A DNA stretch of 64,000 bases from assembly GCA_021323755.1 (NCBI GenBank), contig JAJPKJ010000074.1, positions 91,152 through 155,151 on the forward strand. Reading direction: 5' to 3'. The translations under genes and the position numbers were made by a program. Source of the stretch: Chitinophagales bacterium. Its GTDB lineage: Bacteria; Bacteroidota; Bacteroidia; Chitinophagales; Chitinophagaceae. Within the stretch, counting starts at the first letter, position 1, and each line of letters starts with the position of its first letter. Positions 37,411 to 46,452 of this stretch are shown here, one piece after another. The notes beneath the pieces were generated by a model. That model was not told the DNA's origin, made no database searches, and was given only the letters and a program-made list of their open reading frames with translations.

Positions 37411-37557
37411 ATGAATTCTCCAAAAAACAGATTGGATCGAAAAGTACTAATCCTGGCCTTTTTGGCGGTGACCCTATTTTTCATGGCCTGCGCCAAAGGA
37501 ATTACTCCGTATGAAGCTGCCAATGGAAAGGCTAAATGCGGAAACTATCTCAAGTAG
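37411..37557 (+). CDS. Small predicted lipoprotein (48 aa)
   Basis: 48 codons from ATG 37411 to TAG 37555-37557. A basic N-terminus (MNSPKNRLDRK) precedes a hydrophobic stretch (VLILAFLAVTLFFMAC) ending at a lipobox-like FMAC, so Cys27 is probably lipidated. The mature peptide is only about 22 residues: CAKGITPYEAANGKAKCGNY and two more. The second cysteine and the TPYEAANGKAKCG segment look conserved rather than random. It stands between two minus-strand genes with 95 and 62 bases on each side. Function unknown. Confidence 0.7.
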   Translation: MNSPKNRLDRKVLILAFLAVTLFFMACAKGITPYEAANGKAKCGNYLK

Positions 37558-37619
37558 CATTTGACAGATAATAGGATCAATTTTCTGATCAGTACTAAAT
37601 CGCCGGTTTTACATCAAAG

Positions 37620-38777
37620 TCATTCCGACCAACTCATAATGTAATCCGGATTCTCGATTTGCAGCGCTTCCTGGGTCAACATCAATGGATGAAATGTATC
37701 AACCATTACAGCAAGTTCTTTTGTTTCTTTTGCACCGATACTTTTTTCAACGGCTCCCGGATGCGGACCGTGTGGTATCCCGCCCGGATGCAGGGTCATC
37801 ATTCCCCGCGTCACATTTTTACGACTCATAAAATCGCCATCAACATAATAGATCAACTCATCGCTATCGATATTGCTATGATTATACGGAGCAGGAATGG
37901 CCAGTGGATGATAATCAAAAAGTCGCGGACAGAATGAGCACACGACATAATTATTCCCTTCAAAAGTCTGGTGAACCGGAGGCGGCTGATGCACACGTCC
38001 TGTTATCGGCTCAAAATCGTGGATGGAAAATGCGAATGGATAACAATATCCATCCCATCCAATGACATCAAAAGGATGATGTCCGTAATGAATGCCGTAA
38101 AGCATTCCCTTCTTTTTTGTTTTGATCACAAAATCTCCTTTTTCATCAATGGTAACCAGGTCTTTTGGCGGCCGGATATCTCTTTCGGTATAAGGCGAAT
38201 GCTCCAGTAACTGCCCGTATCTGCTCAGGTATTTCTTGGGAAAGCGGATCGGGCTTAACGATTCTACCAAAAACAAACGGTTATGAATATCCGTAAACTC
38301 CATTTGATAAATGGTGCCGCGCGGGATGATCAGGTAATCTCCATATCCAAAAGCCAAATTACCATACATGGTTCTTAATGTACCGCTTCCTTCATGAACA
38401 AAGATCAATTCATCCGCGTCTGCATTCTTAAAAAAATAATCTTTCATTCCCGCTTCAGGGGCAGCCAGCGAAATCTGACAATCATTATTGACCAAAATCG
38501 TTTTTCGACTTTGCAAAAAGTCCTTTTCCGGTCTGATCTTAAATCCTTCGAAGCTCCGGTGCTTCAGCATTTTCTCCTCGGCTATTCTTGGAGCAACAGA
38601 ATATGGGTCATCGGTTTTGATAATCTCTGTCGGGGGGTGACAGTGATACAGCAATGAATAATCGTTTGAAAAGCCTTCTGTGGAAAATAATTGTTCGGCA
38701 TATAAAGTTCCATCGGGTTTGCGAAATTGTGTGTGACGCTTATGCGGAATATTTCCGAGTTTATAATAATATGGCAT
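37620..38777 (-). CDS. hmgA: Homogentisate 1,2-dioxygenase
   Basis: 385 aa cupin-fold iron enzyme that opens the ring of homogentisate in tyrosine and phenylalanine catabolism, giving maleylacetoacetate. Motifs: HPPTEI near the N-terminus, ELIFVHEGSGTLRTMYGNL, VHQTFEGNNYVVCSFCPR, and the iron-ligand region YNHSNIDSDELIYYVDGDF followed by LHPGGIPHGPHPG. It is shorter than the human type (about 445 aa) and matches the bacterial type. No hpd, maiA or fahA is beside it in this window, so it appears to be a single-gene unit. Confidence 0.92.
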   Translation of the reverse strand: MPYYYKLGNIPHKRHTQFRKPDGTLYAEQLFSTEGFSNDYSLLYHCHPPTEIIKTDDPYSVAPRIAEEKMLKHRSFEGFKIRPEKDFLQSRKTILVNNDCQISLAAPEAGMKDYFFKNADADELIFVHEGSGTLRTMYGNLAFGYGDYLIIPRGTIYQMEFTDIHNRLFLVESLSPIRFPKKYLSRYGQLLEHSPYTERDIRPPKDLVTIDEKGDFVIKTKKKGMLYGIHYGHHPFDVIGWDGYCYPFAFSIHDFEPITGRVHQPPPVHQTFEGNNYVVCSFCPRLFDYHPLAIPAPYNHSNIDSDELIYYVDGDFMSRKNVTRGMMTLHPGGIPHGPHPGAVEKSIGAKETKELAVMVDTFHPLMLTQEALQIENPDYIMSWSE

Positions 38778-38883
38778 GGCAAGAATTGAAAATTATTAAT
38801 TAAAATACGATAATCACAAAAAATCATCATTAATTTCCGTGATCAAAATTACTGATTCTTCATTTTCATTTTCAGATTATTAA

Positions 38884-39288
38884 ATGCAACAATTAATAAC
38901 GGCAGGATTGGTGGTGATAAGAGATCGAAAATTGTTACTGGCTTTCAGCAAAAATAAAAATGCCTGGTATTTACCCGGTGGCAAAGCGGATGATAATGAA
39001 ACAATTTCGATGGCCCTAATCCGTGAAATAAAAGAAGAACTGAACATGATCCTTGATCCCAAAAAACTGGATTATTACACCCATATTTCTGCGCCTGCAT
39101 TTGGGGAATATCCTGAGATCATCATGGAACAGGATTGCTTCTTGTATCCGCTTGATTCGACTCCGAGACCGGGTGCAGAAATCAAGGATATAAAATATTT
39201 CAATGGCAATTCCTATTCACTGGAAACGCAGGTCCCGGGCGTTATTTTATTGATGAAAAAATTACAGGAAGATGATTTGATTGATTAA
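38884..39288 (+). CDS. Nudix hydrolase
   Basis: 134 aa. The Nudix box runs from G33 to about residue 55 (GKADDNETISMALIREIKEE): E39, R47-E48 and E51-E52 are all present. The glycine normally after the last EEx is Asn here. The N-terminal LITAGLVVIRDRKLLLAFSKN and WYLPGGK strands are typical. It hydrolyses a nucleoside diphosphate linked to some moiety; substrate unknown. The ATG at 38884 is divergent from hmgA. Confidence 0.9.
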   Translation: MQQLITAGLVVIRDRKLLLAFSKNKNAWYLPGGKADDNETISMALIREIKEELNMILDPKKLDYYTHISAPAFGEYPEIIMEQDCFLYPLDSTPRPGAEIKDIKYFNGNSYSLETQVPGVILLMKKLQEDDLID

Positions 39289-39302
39289 TTCAAAACACCC
39301 AC

Positions 39303-39770
39303 TCACATTCCCGGAAACCATGGACGGCCTATCTCTCGGAATGGCCAGGGCACCGAGGCAAGGATGATCACGAAAGCAATAAAGAAGAACCAAAATGCTT
39401 TTTTAAATTTCAATGTATCCAATGCAGCTTTTTTTGATGCGCTGTTGCCGACCGTGATCAGTATTATCGCTATCAACATTGCCGTTGGATGTTCTATCAG
39501 AAAAAACCGGTAGAAATTATCTTTCATCACATTGACACCCTGTGGGATTCCGGCACCAACAATTCCGTATTTCCCAAAAAACAGCAAATACAATCCGACC
39601 AGGAAATTAAGATGTGCGGAAATCAATGTGAATAGAAATAATTTTCTGTCGCTCGTTGTAAAGGTTTTTTTATTCATCCAACCGTTTAAACTTTTTATTA
39701 TCGAAGCCAATAATAAAATAATAATTACCCAACGTAAGACATTGTGTAATGCTACCATTGCTGTTTGCAT
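39303..39770 (-). CDS. Four-span integral membrane protein, function unknown
   Basis: 155 aa from the ATG at 39770 (MQTAMVALHNVLRWVIIILLL); a TTG two codons earlier is less likely. Four hydrophobic segments lie at about 8-26, 44-66, 88-106 and 122-142. Histidines near membrane boundaries (H9, H52, H92) resemble a small cytochrome-b-like or CopD-like bundle, and homologues are sometimes called cytochrome B, but no heme pair is certain. It converges on the Nudix gene with a 14-base gap. Confidence 0.8.
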   Translation of the reverse strand: MQTAMVALHNVLRWVIIILLLASIIKSLNGWMNKKTFTTSDRKLFLFTLISAHLNFLVGLYLLFFGKYGIVGAGIPQGVNVMKDNFYRFFLIEHPTAMLIAIILITVGNSASKKAALDTLKFKKAFWFFFIAFVIILASVPWPFREIGRPWFPGM

Positions 39771-39858
39771 AATCAAGAATTAAAAATTGAAGATCATTTG
39801 CTAATATTCCACAATATAGTGCTGATAATCGTATTAAATTCAAACCACAAATGAAAAG

Positions 39859-40968
39859 CTATTCCACCCAATCGGCAATAAAGATATTGATATCGCGCGT
39901 GTCCCCGCTGTTCCTATTACTGCTGAAAACGATCTTTTTTCCATCCGGACTAAACATGGGGAACGCATCAAAACCATTATCCCGGCTCACTTTCTCCAGT
40001 CCATTACCATTGATATCCGTCAAATACATGTTGAATGGAAAACCGCGGGCATATTCATGGTTACTGCAAAAAATGATCCGCTTGCTATCGGGTAAAAAAT
40101 TTGGAGCCCAATTGGCCTGTCCATAGTGGGTGATCTGTTTCACGTCGCTGCCATCTGCGTTTGCCGTAAATACTTCCATGCTTGTCGGCGCTACAAGATT
40201 TTGTCGCAGTAGATTTTTATAATCAGCAACCTCTTCAGGCGTTTTTGGGCGTGATGCGCGCCACACAATTTTCTTCCCATCGGCGCTGAACCAGGCACCG
40301 CCATCGTAGCCAAGAGTATTGGTGATGCGCTTTACCTTATAGGTATTTAAATCCATAATATACAAATCCAGATCGCCATCGCGCATCGAAGTAAATATCA
40401 TTTTTTTTCCGTCGGGAGATAGGGTTGCTTCTGCGTCATAGCCCGGCGTATCAGTAAGTCTCTTCACTATTTTTCCGTCGAGATCAGCCATAAAAATATC
40501 ATAGCTCTGATAGATCGGCCAAATATATCTTTTCATTTTTTGCCTGTCGGGAACTGGTGGACAACTGTCACCGCCCAGATAAGTGGACGCATAAATAATG
40601 TGTTTGCCATCTTTTGTAAAGAATCCGCAAGTCGTCCTTCCTTTGCCACTACTGATCATTTTGGGTTCGAATTTTTGATCCGGGCTTTCGGGGATCCTGC
40701 CGATATACATTTGATCGCACATCACATTCTCTTTTTCATTTTTATGCTGAAAGATCAAATACTTTCCATCAAAACTGAAATAAGCTTCGGCATTATCACC
40801 CCCAAAGGTGAGCTGCCGGATATTGCTGAAATGTTTTTCCTGCGGATATAAAACAGTGTCGCTACTGATCTTTTGTTCGAATGGGAAAGAGATATTCTTT
40901 TTGTGAAATGAGACAATTGTTAAAAAAAATGCTGAAGAAATTAACAAGCAGCCACTAAATTTTTTCAT
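39859..40968 (-). CDS. Secreted TolB-like PD40 beta-propeller protein
   Basis: 369 aa with an N-terminal signal-anchor-like hydrophobic segment (about 5-22). The body has repeated PD40 units: AYFSFDGKYLIFQ, GFFTKDGKHIIYAS, ATLSPDGKKMIFTS, AWFSADGKKIVWRA, NFLPDSKRIIFCS and PMFSPDGKKIVFSS. This gives a six-blade TolB-type propeller. It carries no TolB N-terminal domain, so it is not the Tol-Pal TolB. It probably binds a peptide or glycan in the periplasm; partner unknown. Confidence 0.87.
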   Translation of the reverse strand: MKKFSGCLLISSAFFLTIVSFHKKNISFPFEQKISSDTVLYPQEKHFSNIRQLTFGGDNAEAYFSFDGKYLIFQHKNEKENVMCDQMYIGRIPESPDQKFEPKMISSGKGRTTCGFFTKDGKHIIYASTYLGGDSCPPVPDRQKMKRYIWPIYQSYDIFMADLDGKIVKRLTDTPGYDAEATLSPDGKKMIFTSMRDGDLDLYIMDLNTYKVKRITNTLGYDGGAWFSADGKKIVWRASRPKTPEEVADYKNLLRQNLVAPTSMEVFTANADGSDVKQITHYGQANWAPNFLPDSKRIIFCSNHEYARGFPFNMYLTDINGNGLEKVSRDNGFDAFPMFSPDGKKIVFSSNRNSGDTRDINIFIADWVE

Positions 40969-41062
40969 GCCAGTTGCGTTTAAAGAATTGAATCGCGAAA
41001 TTCAAGTTTCCATTTTTTATAAATGTCAGGCGATTGTCAAAATTAAGATAACTTAAATCAGT

Positions 41063-41070
41063 TAGTTTTG
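41063..41070 (+). promoter_or_regulatory. -7 box directly in front of the TPR lipoprotein ATG
   Basis: TAGTTTTG is a perfect TAnnTTTG with only four bases (TTTA) before the ATG at 41075. Since the -7 box normally ends about four bases before the transcription start, the mRNA should begin at or next to the A of ATG. Confidence 0.5.
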
Positions 41071-41074
41071 TTTA

Positions 41075-42079
41075 ATGAAAAAGTTTTCAAGATCATTTCC
41101 AATAATTATGTTGTCTGCGATCATCTTCTTTGCGGGTTGCAATATTCGTGAAAATAATGCGAAAGATGATCTGCTGAAAAGCCCGCCTTATGCTGCATTA
41201 ACAGACAGTATTGAACAATTTCCGAAAAACGCATCATTGCTTTTAAAAAGAGCGGAATTGTTAACTCAAAATAATATGCACGAAGTCGCTTTTGATGACT
41301 TTAAAAAATCCTGGGAAATAGATCCGTCTGAAAAAACCGCCCTTGAGTATGCATCAAATCTCTCCATCACCAATAAAGCAAATGAAGCGGAGAAATTACT
41401 GCAGGATTGCATGATAAAGTTTCCGGCCAATGAAGAATTTAAACGACTTTTAAGCGATTTATTGGTGCAGTCGGGAAGAACAACAAAAGCGATTTCCCTA
41501 TTTGACGACATGATCAAAAATGATTCTTCAAACGCTGATGCCTGGTATGAAAAAGGAAGATTACTCGAACAATCCCACGACACACCAAATGCTATTGCCG
41601 CATTAAGTCGTGCATTCTCTTTGCAGCCTACAACAACCTACACTTTAGAGCTGGCCAACATGTATGCAGAGAATAAGAATGCGAAAGCTTTGGCGTTATG
41701 CGACGATATTATTAAAAAAGATTCTGCACGCGAACTCACGGATCCGTTTTTTATAAAAGGAATTTATTATTCGAACACCAGCCAATATGATATTGCTATT
41801 GTTCAATTTGATTCATGTATCGGTCGCGACTGGAAATTAACTGATGCCTACATTGAAAAAGGAATTGCATTCTTCAAACAAAAAAATTATGATAATGCGC
41901 TGAATACTTTTCGCACGGCCGTATCGGTTTCTTTCAATTCCCCTGATGCCTATTTCTGGATCGGCCGTTGTTATGAGGCTATCAATAAAAAAGAAGAAGC
42001 TGTGCAGTATTATCAAAAAGCAATTCTGCTTGATAAAGATTTTACCGAGGCAAAAGAAGCGTTGAAGCGAGTCAGCTGA
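41075..42079 (+). CDS. TPR-repeat lipoprotein
   Basis: 334 aa with a lipoprotein signal (MLSAIIFFAGC, lipid Cys22). At least seven tetratricopeptide repeats follow, for example ASLLLKRAELLTQNNMHEVAFDDFKKSWEIDP, ADAWYEKGRLLEQSHDTPNAIAALSRAFSLQP and PDAYFWIGRCYEAINKKEEAVQYYQKAILLD. Such lipoproteins scaffold envelope complexes; no partner can be named. Rpe follows 55 bases downstream of the stop codon. The mRNA is predicted to be leaderless. Confidence 0.88.
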   Translation: MKKFSRSFPIIMLSAIIFFAGCNIRENNAKDDLLKSPPYAALTDSIEQFPKNASLLLKRAELLTQNNMHEVAFDDFKKSWEIDPSEKTALEYASNLSITNKANEAEKLLQDCMIKFPANEEFKRLLSDLLVQSGRTTKAISLFDDMIKNDSSNADAWYEKGRLLEQSHDTPNAIAALSRAFSLQPTTTYTLELANMYAENKNAKALALCDDIIKKDSARELTDPFFIKGIYYSNTSQYDIAIVQFDSCIGRDWKLTDAYIEKGIAFFKQKNYDNALNTFRTAVSVSFNSPDAYFWIGRCYEAINKKEEAVQYYQKAILLDKDFTEAKEALKRVS

Positions 42080-42134
42080 TAAGATTTGGCAACACGTTTG
42101 TATATTGCAGCTTAATCACCAAACAGATTTTTTC

Positions 42135-42785
42135 ATGGCTATCGTTGCTCCATCATTATTGGCATCAAATTTTTTACAACTGGAAGCGGAATGCAAAATG
42201 CTTAATGAAAGTGAGGCCGATTGGTTTCACCTGGATGTAATGGACGGGCGATTTGTGCCGAATATCAGTTTTGGCTTGCCGTTTATTGAGCAATTGCGCA
42301 AGGCAACTACCAAACCTTTTGATGTTCATTTGATGATTGAAGAGCCAGAAAAATATGCCGAAGCATTTAAAAAAGCTGGTGCTGATCAATTGACGGTTCA
42401 TTATGAAGCATGCCGGCATTTGCATAGAAATGTTCAACAAATAAAATCTTTGGACATGAAGGCTGGCGTTGCCATCAATCCGCACACACCGGTATCATTG
42501 TTAGCCGATATTCTTTGCGACGTTGACCTGATTTTGATAATGAGCGTCGATCCTGGTTTTGGCGGACAGCAGTTCATTCCACACACTTATCAAAAAATCC
42601 GCGAGTTAAAAAAACTCATCCATGATTGCGGATTAAATGTTCATATAGAAATTGATGGCGGCGTCACCCTCGACAATGCATCTGCGATTATTCACGCCGG
42701 AGCCAATGTATTGGTAGCAGGCAACACCGTGTTCGGTTCTCCTGACCCGAAAAAAGTCATCAGCCAGTTGAAAAAAGCGCAGTGA
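42135..42785 (+). CDS. rpe: Ribulose-phosphate 3-epimerase
   Basis: 216 aa from the ATG at 42135 (MAIVAPSLLASNFLQLEAE). An upstream TTG at 42105 would add ten non-homologous residues. It interconverts ribulose 5-phosphate and xylulose 5-phosphate on a TIM barrel. Motifs: WFHLDVMDGRFVPNISFG (metal His/Asp), KPFDVHLMIEEP, LILIMSVDPGFGGQQF, and HIEIDGGVTLDNA. It follows the TPR lipoprotein, possibly in one transcript. Confidence 0.95.
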   Translation: MAIVAPSLLASNFLQLEAECKMLNESEADWFHLDVMDGRFVPNISFGLPFIEQLRKATTKPFDVHLMIEEPEKYAEAFKKAGADQLTVHYEACRHLHRNVQQIKSLDMKAGVAINPHTPVSLLADILCDVDLILIMSVDPGFGGQQFIPHTYQKIRELKKLIHDCGLNVHIEIDGGVTLDNASAIIHAGANVLVAGNTVFGSPDPKKVISQLKKAQ

Positions 42786-42992
42786 TTTACGATTTCTTCC
42801 CCTCCTATTTTACAATCATTTTTATTTATCAGCTTATTGATTGCGACCCGCAGCGAATGATAGAGATTGCAGGGCTTCGCCTTCCGGCAAATAAAGGGCA
42901 ACACAAATCATTGTCAGCCATACTTTCCGCCGGAGAATTTCGTTTTTGTTTTACGCCAAATCTTTAATTTCGATAACCTTAAAAAAATTGCG

Positions 42993-45473
42993 TTGAGAGT
43001 TTTACTGCCTGTGTTGTTTTTACCTCTGCTTTTTTGTTATTCTGCGCAAGCGCAAAAAAAAGCTGCATTTATCTCAGGCAAAGTGTTGGATGAAAATGAA
43101 GCGGCCTTATCGAAGGTTTCAGTGATCATTCTCGGCAAGCAAAATGGCATTGTCACTTCCGATTCGGGAACCTTTCGTATTAAAGTTCCCGCTGACAAGG
43201 CTTTTGCGCTTGAATTTTCCTTCACGGGTTACAGAACGGAACAACGTAATTTCTTATTGAATGAAAACGAGCAGGAGCTAATCGTTGTGCGGCTGGAGAG
43301 AAATACAACTCAACTAAAGGAAGTGGTGGTCACAGATCAGCGCGACAGAAAAGAAGCGGGATTAATAAAAATCAACCCCAAAGACGCGATCAATATTCCA
43401 ACGCCAAATGGAGGCATTGAAAGTCTTATCAAGATCTTTGTTGGCTCAAATAATGAGTTGACCTCTCAATATTCCGTGCGCGGCGGCAGTTATGATGAGA
43501 ATCTGATCTACATCAATGATTTTGAAGTTTTCCGTCCTTATCTTGTCAGTAATGCGCAACAGGAAGGATTAAGTTTGATAAATCCTGAAATGACACGTAA
43601 TGTTAGTTTTTACAATGGCGGATTCCAGTCCAGGTATGGAGACAAGATGTCTTCTGTTTTAGACATTCAATATAAGAAACCTAAGGATTTTGGTGGCTCG
43701 GCATATTTCGGACTGCTGGAACAAGGATTCCATTTGGAGGGAACCGCAGCGCACAATAAATTTTCTTATTTACTGGGCGTGCGCAATCGCACCAATAAAA
43801 GTCTATTAAGCAGCCAGGAAACAGTTGGCAGTTATAGTCCCTCATCTTCAGATGCACAAGCATTGCTCACCTATCAATTCAATGAAAAAAATGTTATGGA
43901 GGTGATGGGCATATTTTCGCAAACCAAATTCACCTTAATACCGCAATCGGCACAACTCACATCATCTGTATTTTCTCCATTCTATACTGCAAATCTCGGG
44001 TTGGACATTTATTTTGAGGGCGAAGAAAAAGATGCATATCAAACCAATTTGATCGGATTGACATTCTCGCAGCAACTGAAAAAGAATCTTAAGCTGAAAT
44101 GGATGATCTCCCGGTTCGATGATAATGAAAAAGAATCCTATGACATTATCGGAAATTATTTATTTGGCGAACGCGATTTCGATAAAAGCAGTGCCACTTT
44201 TGGACTGATCACCAATCCGCTTGGCGCAGGCATTTACCAGGACTATGCAAGAAATCGGTTAGACATTGCCGTTTGGAATGCAACGCACAAAGGATATCTT
44301 GATCTTGGTAAACATTATGTACAGTGGGGAGTCAGTGCAGAAGAAGAAATGGTAAATTTCAAATTGCATCAGTGGCAATACCAGGATTCTGCTGGATATT
44401 CCTTGCCATACATGCCGGGTTCAATGAATTTATTCAGTTCAATGAACGGCAATGATGATCTCACCATCATCCGCTTTACGGGTTTTGTACAGGATAATAT
44501 CGCATTTAAGGATGCGCATGATTTTACATTGCAGGCCGGAGTCCGGTACAATTACAACAATTTAAATAATCAGTTTCTTGTTTCGCCACGAATTGGGTTT
44601 TCCTGGAAACCAAAACAATCGCAAAAAGATATCGTATACAGAGCAGCATTTGGCATTTATGATCAGCCGCCATTCTTCCGCGAAATGATAAGACCAGATG
44701 GAACCTTAAATACCGATCTGAAAGCACAAAAAAGTTACCAGGCGACCGCCGGAGTTGATTACAATTTTAAAATGGGTGATCGTCCTTTCAGGATCAGTTC
44801 TGAAGCCTACATTAAATACATGACTGATGTTGATCCTTACGATATTAATAATGTGCACATACAATATTTTGGAACAAATGATGCGAAAGCGTATGCAGCC
44901 GGAATTGAAACAAGATTATTCGGGCAATTTGTGAAAGACGCTGAAAGCTGGATCAGCATTGGATTTATGCGTACCAAAGAAAAAATAAACAATCAGTATT
45001 ATTATAACTACACGCTGGATTCATTGAACCAACCCATCGACAGCGTTAAAGTTCAGCAGGGTTGGGTCCGTCGTCCCACCGATCGTTTTCTCACACTCGG
45101 GATGTTTATCCAGGACTACCTGTCCACCAATAAAAATTTCAAAGTATATCTTAACGTATTATACGGAAGTAATCTGCCTTTCAATATTCCCGGCAGTGTA
45201 AAATATCGCAATGCATTGACCATTCCCCCTTATATCCGCGCGGATATTGGCTTCAGCGCATTGTTACTCGATAACGACAGGGACAACCGTCGGAGTCATA
45301 GCCCTTTCAGAAATTTTCAAAACATCTGGGCAACGCTTGAAGTCTTTAATATAATTGATCGAGAAAACACGATTTCTTACCTGCTGATAAAAGATTTTTC
45401 CAACACTACTTACGCGATGCCTCAAAGGCTCACCCCGCGATTATTGAATTTCAAGATCGTGGCTACTTTCTAA
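42993..45473 (+). CDS. TonB-dependent outer-membrane receptor with CarboxypepD_reg-like domain
   Basis: About 826 aa from a TTG at 42993, directly before the signal peptide (RVLLPVLFLPLLFCYSAQA). The frame is open upstream to a TTG at 42867, but that part is not signal-like, and a near-consensus -7 box (TAATTTCG, 42965-42972) argues for the later start; neither is proven. Order: signal, beta-sandwich domain (FISGKVLDENEAALSKVSVIILG), plug (ELTSQYSVRGGSYDENLIYINDFEVFRP), and 22-strand barrel ending LLNFKIVATF. It imports a large substrate using TonB energy. No SusD partner is adjacent, so it is not a classic polysaccharide-locus SusC. Confidence 0.88.
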   Translation: MRVLLPVLFLPLLFCYSAQAQKKAAFISGKVLDENEAALSKVSVIILGKQNGIVTSDSGTFRIKVPADKAFALEFSFTGYRTEQRNFLLNENEQELIVVRLERNTTQLKEVVVTDQRDRKEAGLIKINPKDAINIPTPNGGIESLIKIFVGSNNELTSQYSVRGGSYDENLIYINDFEVFRPYLVSNAQQEGLSLINPEMTRNVSFYNGGFQSRYGDKMSSVLDIQYKKPKDFGGSAYFGLLEQGFHLEGTAAHNKFSYLLGVRNRTNKSLLSSQETVGSYSPSSSDAQALLTYQFNEKNVMEVMGIFSQTKFTLIPQSAQLTSSVFSPFYTANLGLDIYFEGEEKDAYQTNLIGLTFSQQLKKNLKLKWMISRFDDNEKESYDIIGNYLFGERDFDKSSATFGLITNPLGAGIYQDYARNRLDIAVWNATHKGYLDLGKHYVQWGVSAEEEMVNFKLHQWQYQDSAGYSLPYMPGSMNLFSSMNGNDDLTIIRFTGFVQDNIAFKDAHDFTLQAGVRYNYNNLNNQFLVSPRIGFSWKPKQSQKDIVYRAAFGIYDQPPFFREMIRPDGTLNTDLKAQKSYQATAGVDYNFKMGDRPFRISSEAYIKYMTDVDPYDINNVHIQYFGTNDAKAYAAGIETRLFGQFVKDAESWISIGFMRTKEKINNQYYYNYTLDSLNQPIDSVKVQQGWVRRPTDRFLTLGMFIQDYLSTNKNFKVYLNVLYGSNLPFNIPGSVKYRNALTIPPYIRADIGFSALLLDNDRDNRRSHSPFRNFQNIWATLEVFNIIDRENTISYLLIKDFSNTTYAMPQRLTPRLLNFKIVATF

Positions 45474-45545
45474 AAGTCAGGGATATGCAGCTTGATTTTT
45501 TCCTGTCAATCTTTTTTGTCTAACATAAAATATCGATGCCGGTTT

Positions 45546-45576
45546 TGCCAGCGAATGCCTGTTGGCAGATTTTTTA
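45546..45576 (+). terminator. Rho-independent terminator after the TonB receptor
   Basis: TGCCAGCG (45546-45553) pairs with TGTTGGCA (45560-45567) using two G-T pairs, with loop AATGCC, followed by GATTTTTTAGG. It lies about 73 bases after the stop codon. Confidence 0.6.
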
Positions 45577-45704
45577 GGGGTGAATAAAATCAGGCCGGAT
45601 CAATAAAACCATTACTTGATTGTTGATGCAATTTTAATATTAAGCAAAGAGAAGATCTGACAAAAGGCTATTTTAATTATTAGCCTCGAGTTTTGAGAAA
45701 ATGA

Positions 45705-45712
45705 TATTTTTG
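45705..45712 (+). promoter_or_regulatory. -7 box for pdxJ, decides the start
   Basis: TATTTTTG is a perfect TAnnTTTG. It lies downstream of the ATG at 45701 and 18 bases upstream of the ATG at 45731, so only the latter can be the start. Confidence 0.5.
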
Positions 45713-45730
45713 CCTGCTCAACTCCAGGTA

Positions 45731-46450
45731 ATGACAAAGCTTTCAGTAAACATCAACAAATTTGCAACGTTGCGCAACAGCCGGGGCGGTGATAATCCGA
45801 ACGTGTTAAAAGCCGCTATTGACGCGCAATTGTTCGGCGCTGACGGTGTAACTGTTCATCCGCGTCCCGATGAAAGACATATCAGGTACAAAGATGTTTA
45901 CGATATAAAAAAAATCATAACCACAGAATTCAATATTGAAGGCAATTCTGAGGAACAAAAATTTATTGATCTTGTATTAGCAGTAAAACCACAGCAGGTT
46001 ACATTGGTGCCGGATGCGCTAAATCAAATTACATCCAATCATGGCTGGGATACGGTTAAGAATAAGCACTATTTGATAGAGACGATCAACATTTTTAAAA
46101 AAGCTGGAATCCGCGTTTCTATTTTCGTTGATCCGGTCATTGAAATGATTGAAGGGGCAGCAGAAACCGGAACCGACCGCGTTGAATTATATACCGAAGC
46201 CTACGCAAAAGATTACCCTCAAAACAGGCAAATAGCAATTGCGCCTTATGTTGAGGCTGCAAAACGCGCGCATGAATTACAACTAGGTATTAACGCTGGT
46301 CACGATCTTGACTTGGAAAATCTGCAATATTTTTCGCAGAACATTCCGCTGCTCGATGAGGTATCCATTGGTCACGCTCTTATTTGCGATGCCTTATATC
46401 TCGGCTATGAAAATGCCGTGCAGTTGTACAAAAGACAGCTCATCGCTTAA
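45731..46450 (+). CDS. pdxJ: Pyridoxine 5'-phosphate synthase
   Basis: 239 aa from the ATG at 45731 (MTKLSVNINKFATLRNSRGG), the family length. The earlier ATG at 45701 is upstream of the predicted transcription start. PdxJ condenses 3-amino-2-oxopropyl phosphate with deoxyxylulose phosphate to form pyridoxine phosphate. Motifs: GADGVTVHPRPDERHIRYKDV, VTLVPDALNQITSNHGWD, GTDRVELYTEAYA, and GINAGHDLDLENL. It converges on pyk with a 2-base gap. PLP made here serves the cysteine desulfurase and alpha-oxoamine synthase in the same window. Confidence 0.95.
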   Translation: MTKLSVNINKFATLRNSRGGDNPNVLKAAIDAQLFGADGVTVHPRPDERHIRYKDVYDIKKIITTEFNIEGNSEEQKFIDLVLAVKPQQVTLVPDALNQITSNHGWDTVKNKHYLIETINIFKKAGIRVSIFVDPVIEMIEGAAETGTDRVELYTEAYAKDYPQNRQIAIAPYVEAAKRAHELQLGINAGHDLDLENLQYFSQNIPLLDEVSIGHALICDALYLGYENAVQLYKRQLIA

Positions 46451-46452
46451 CA

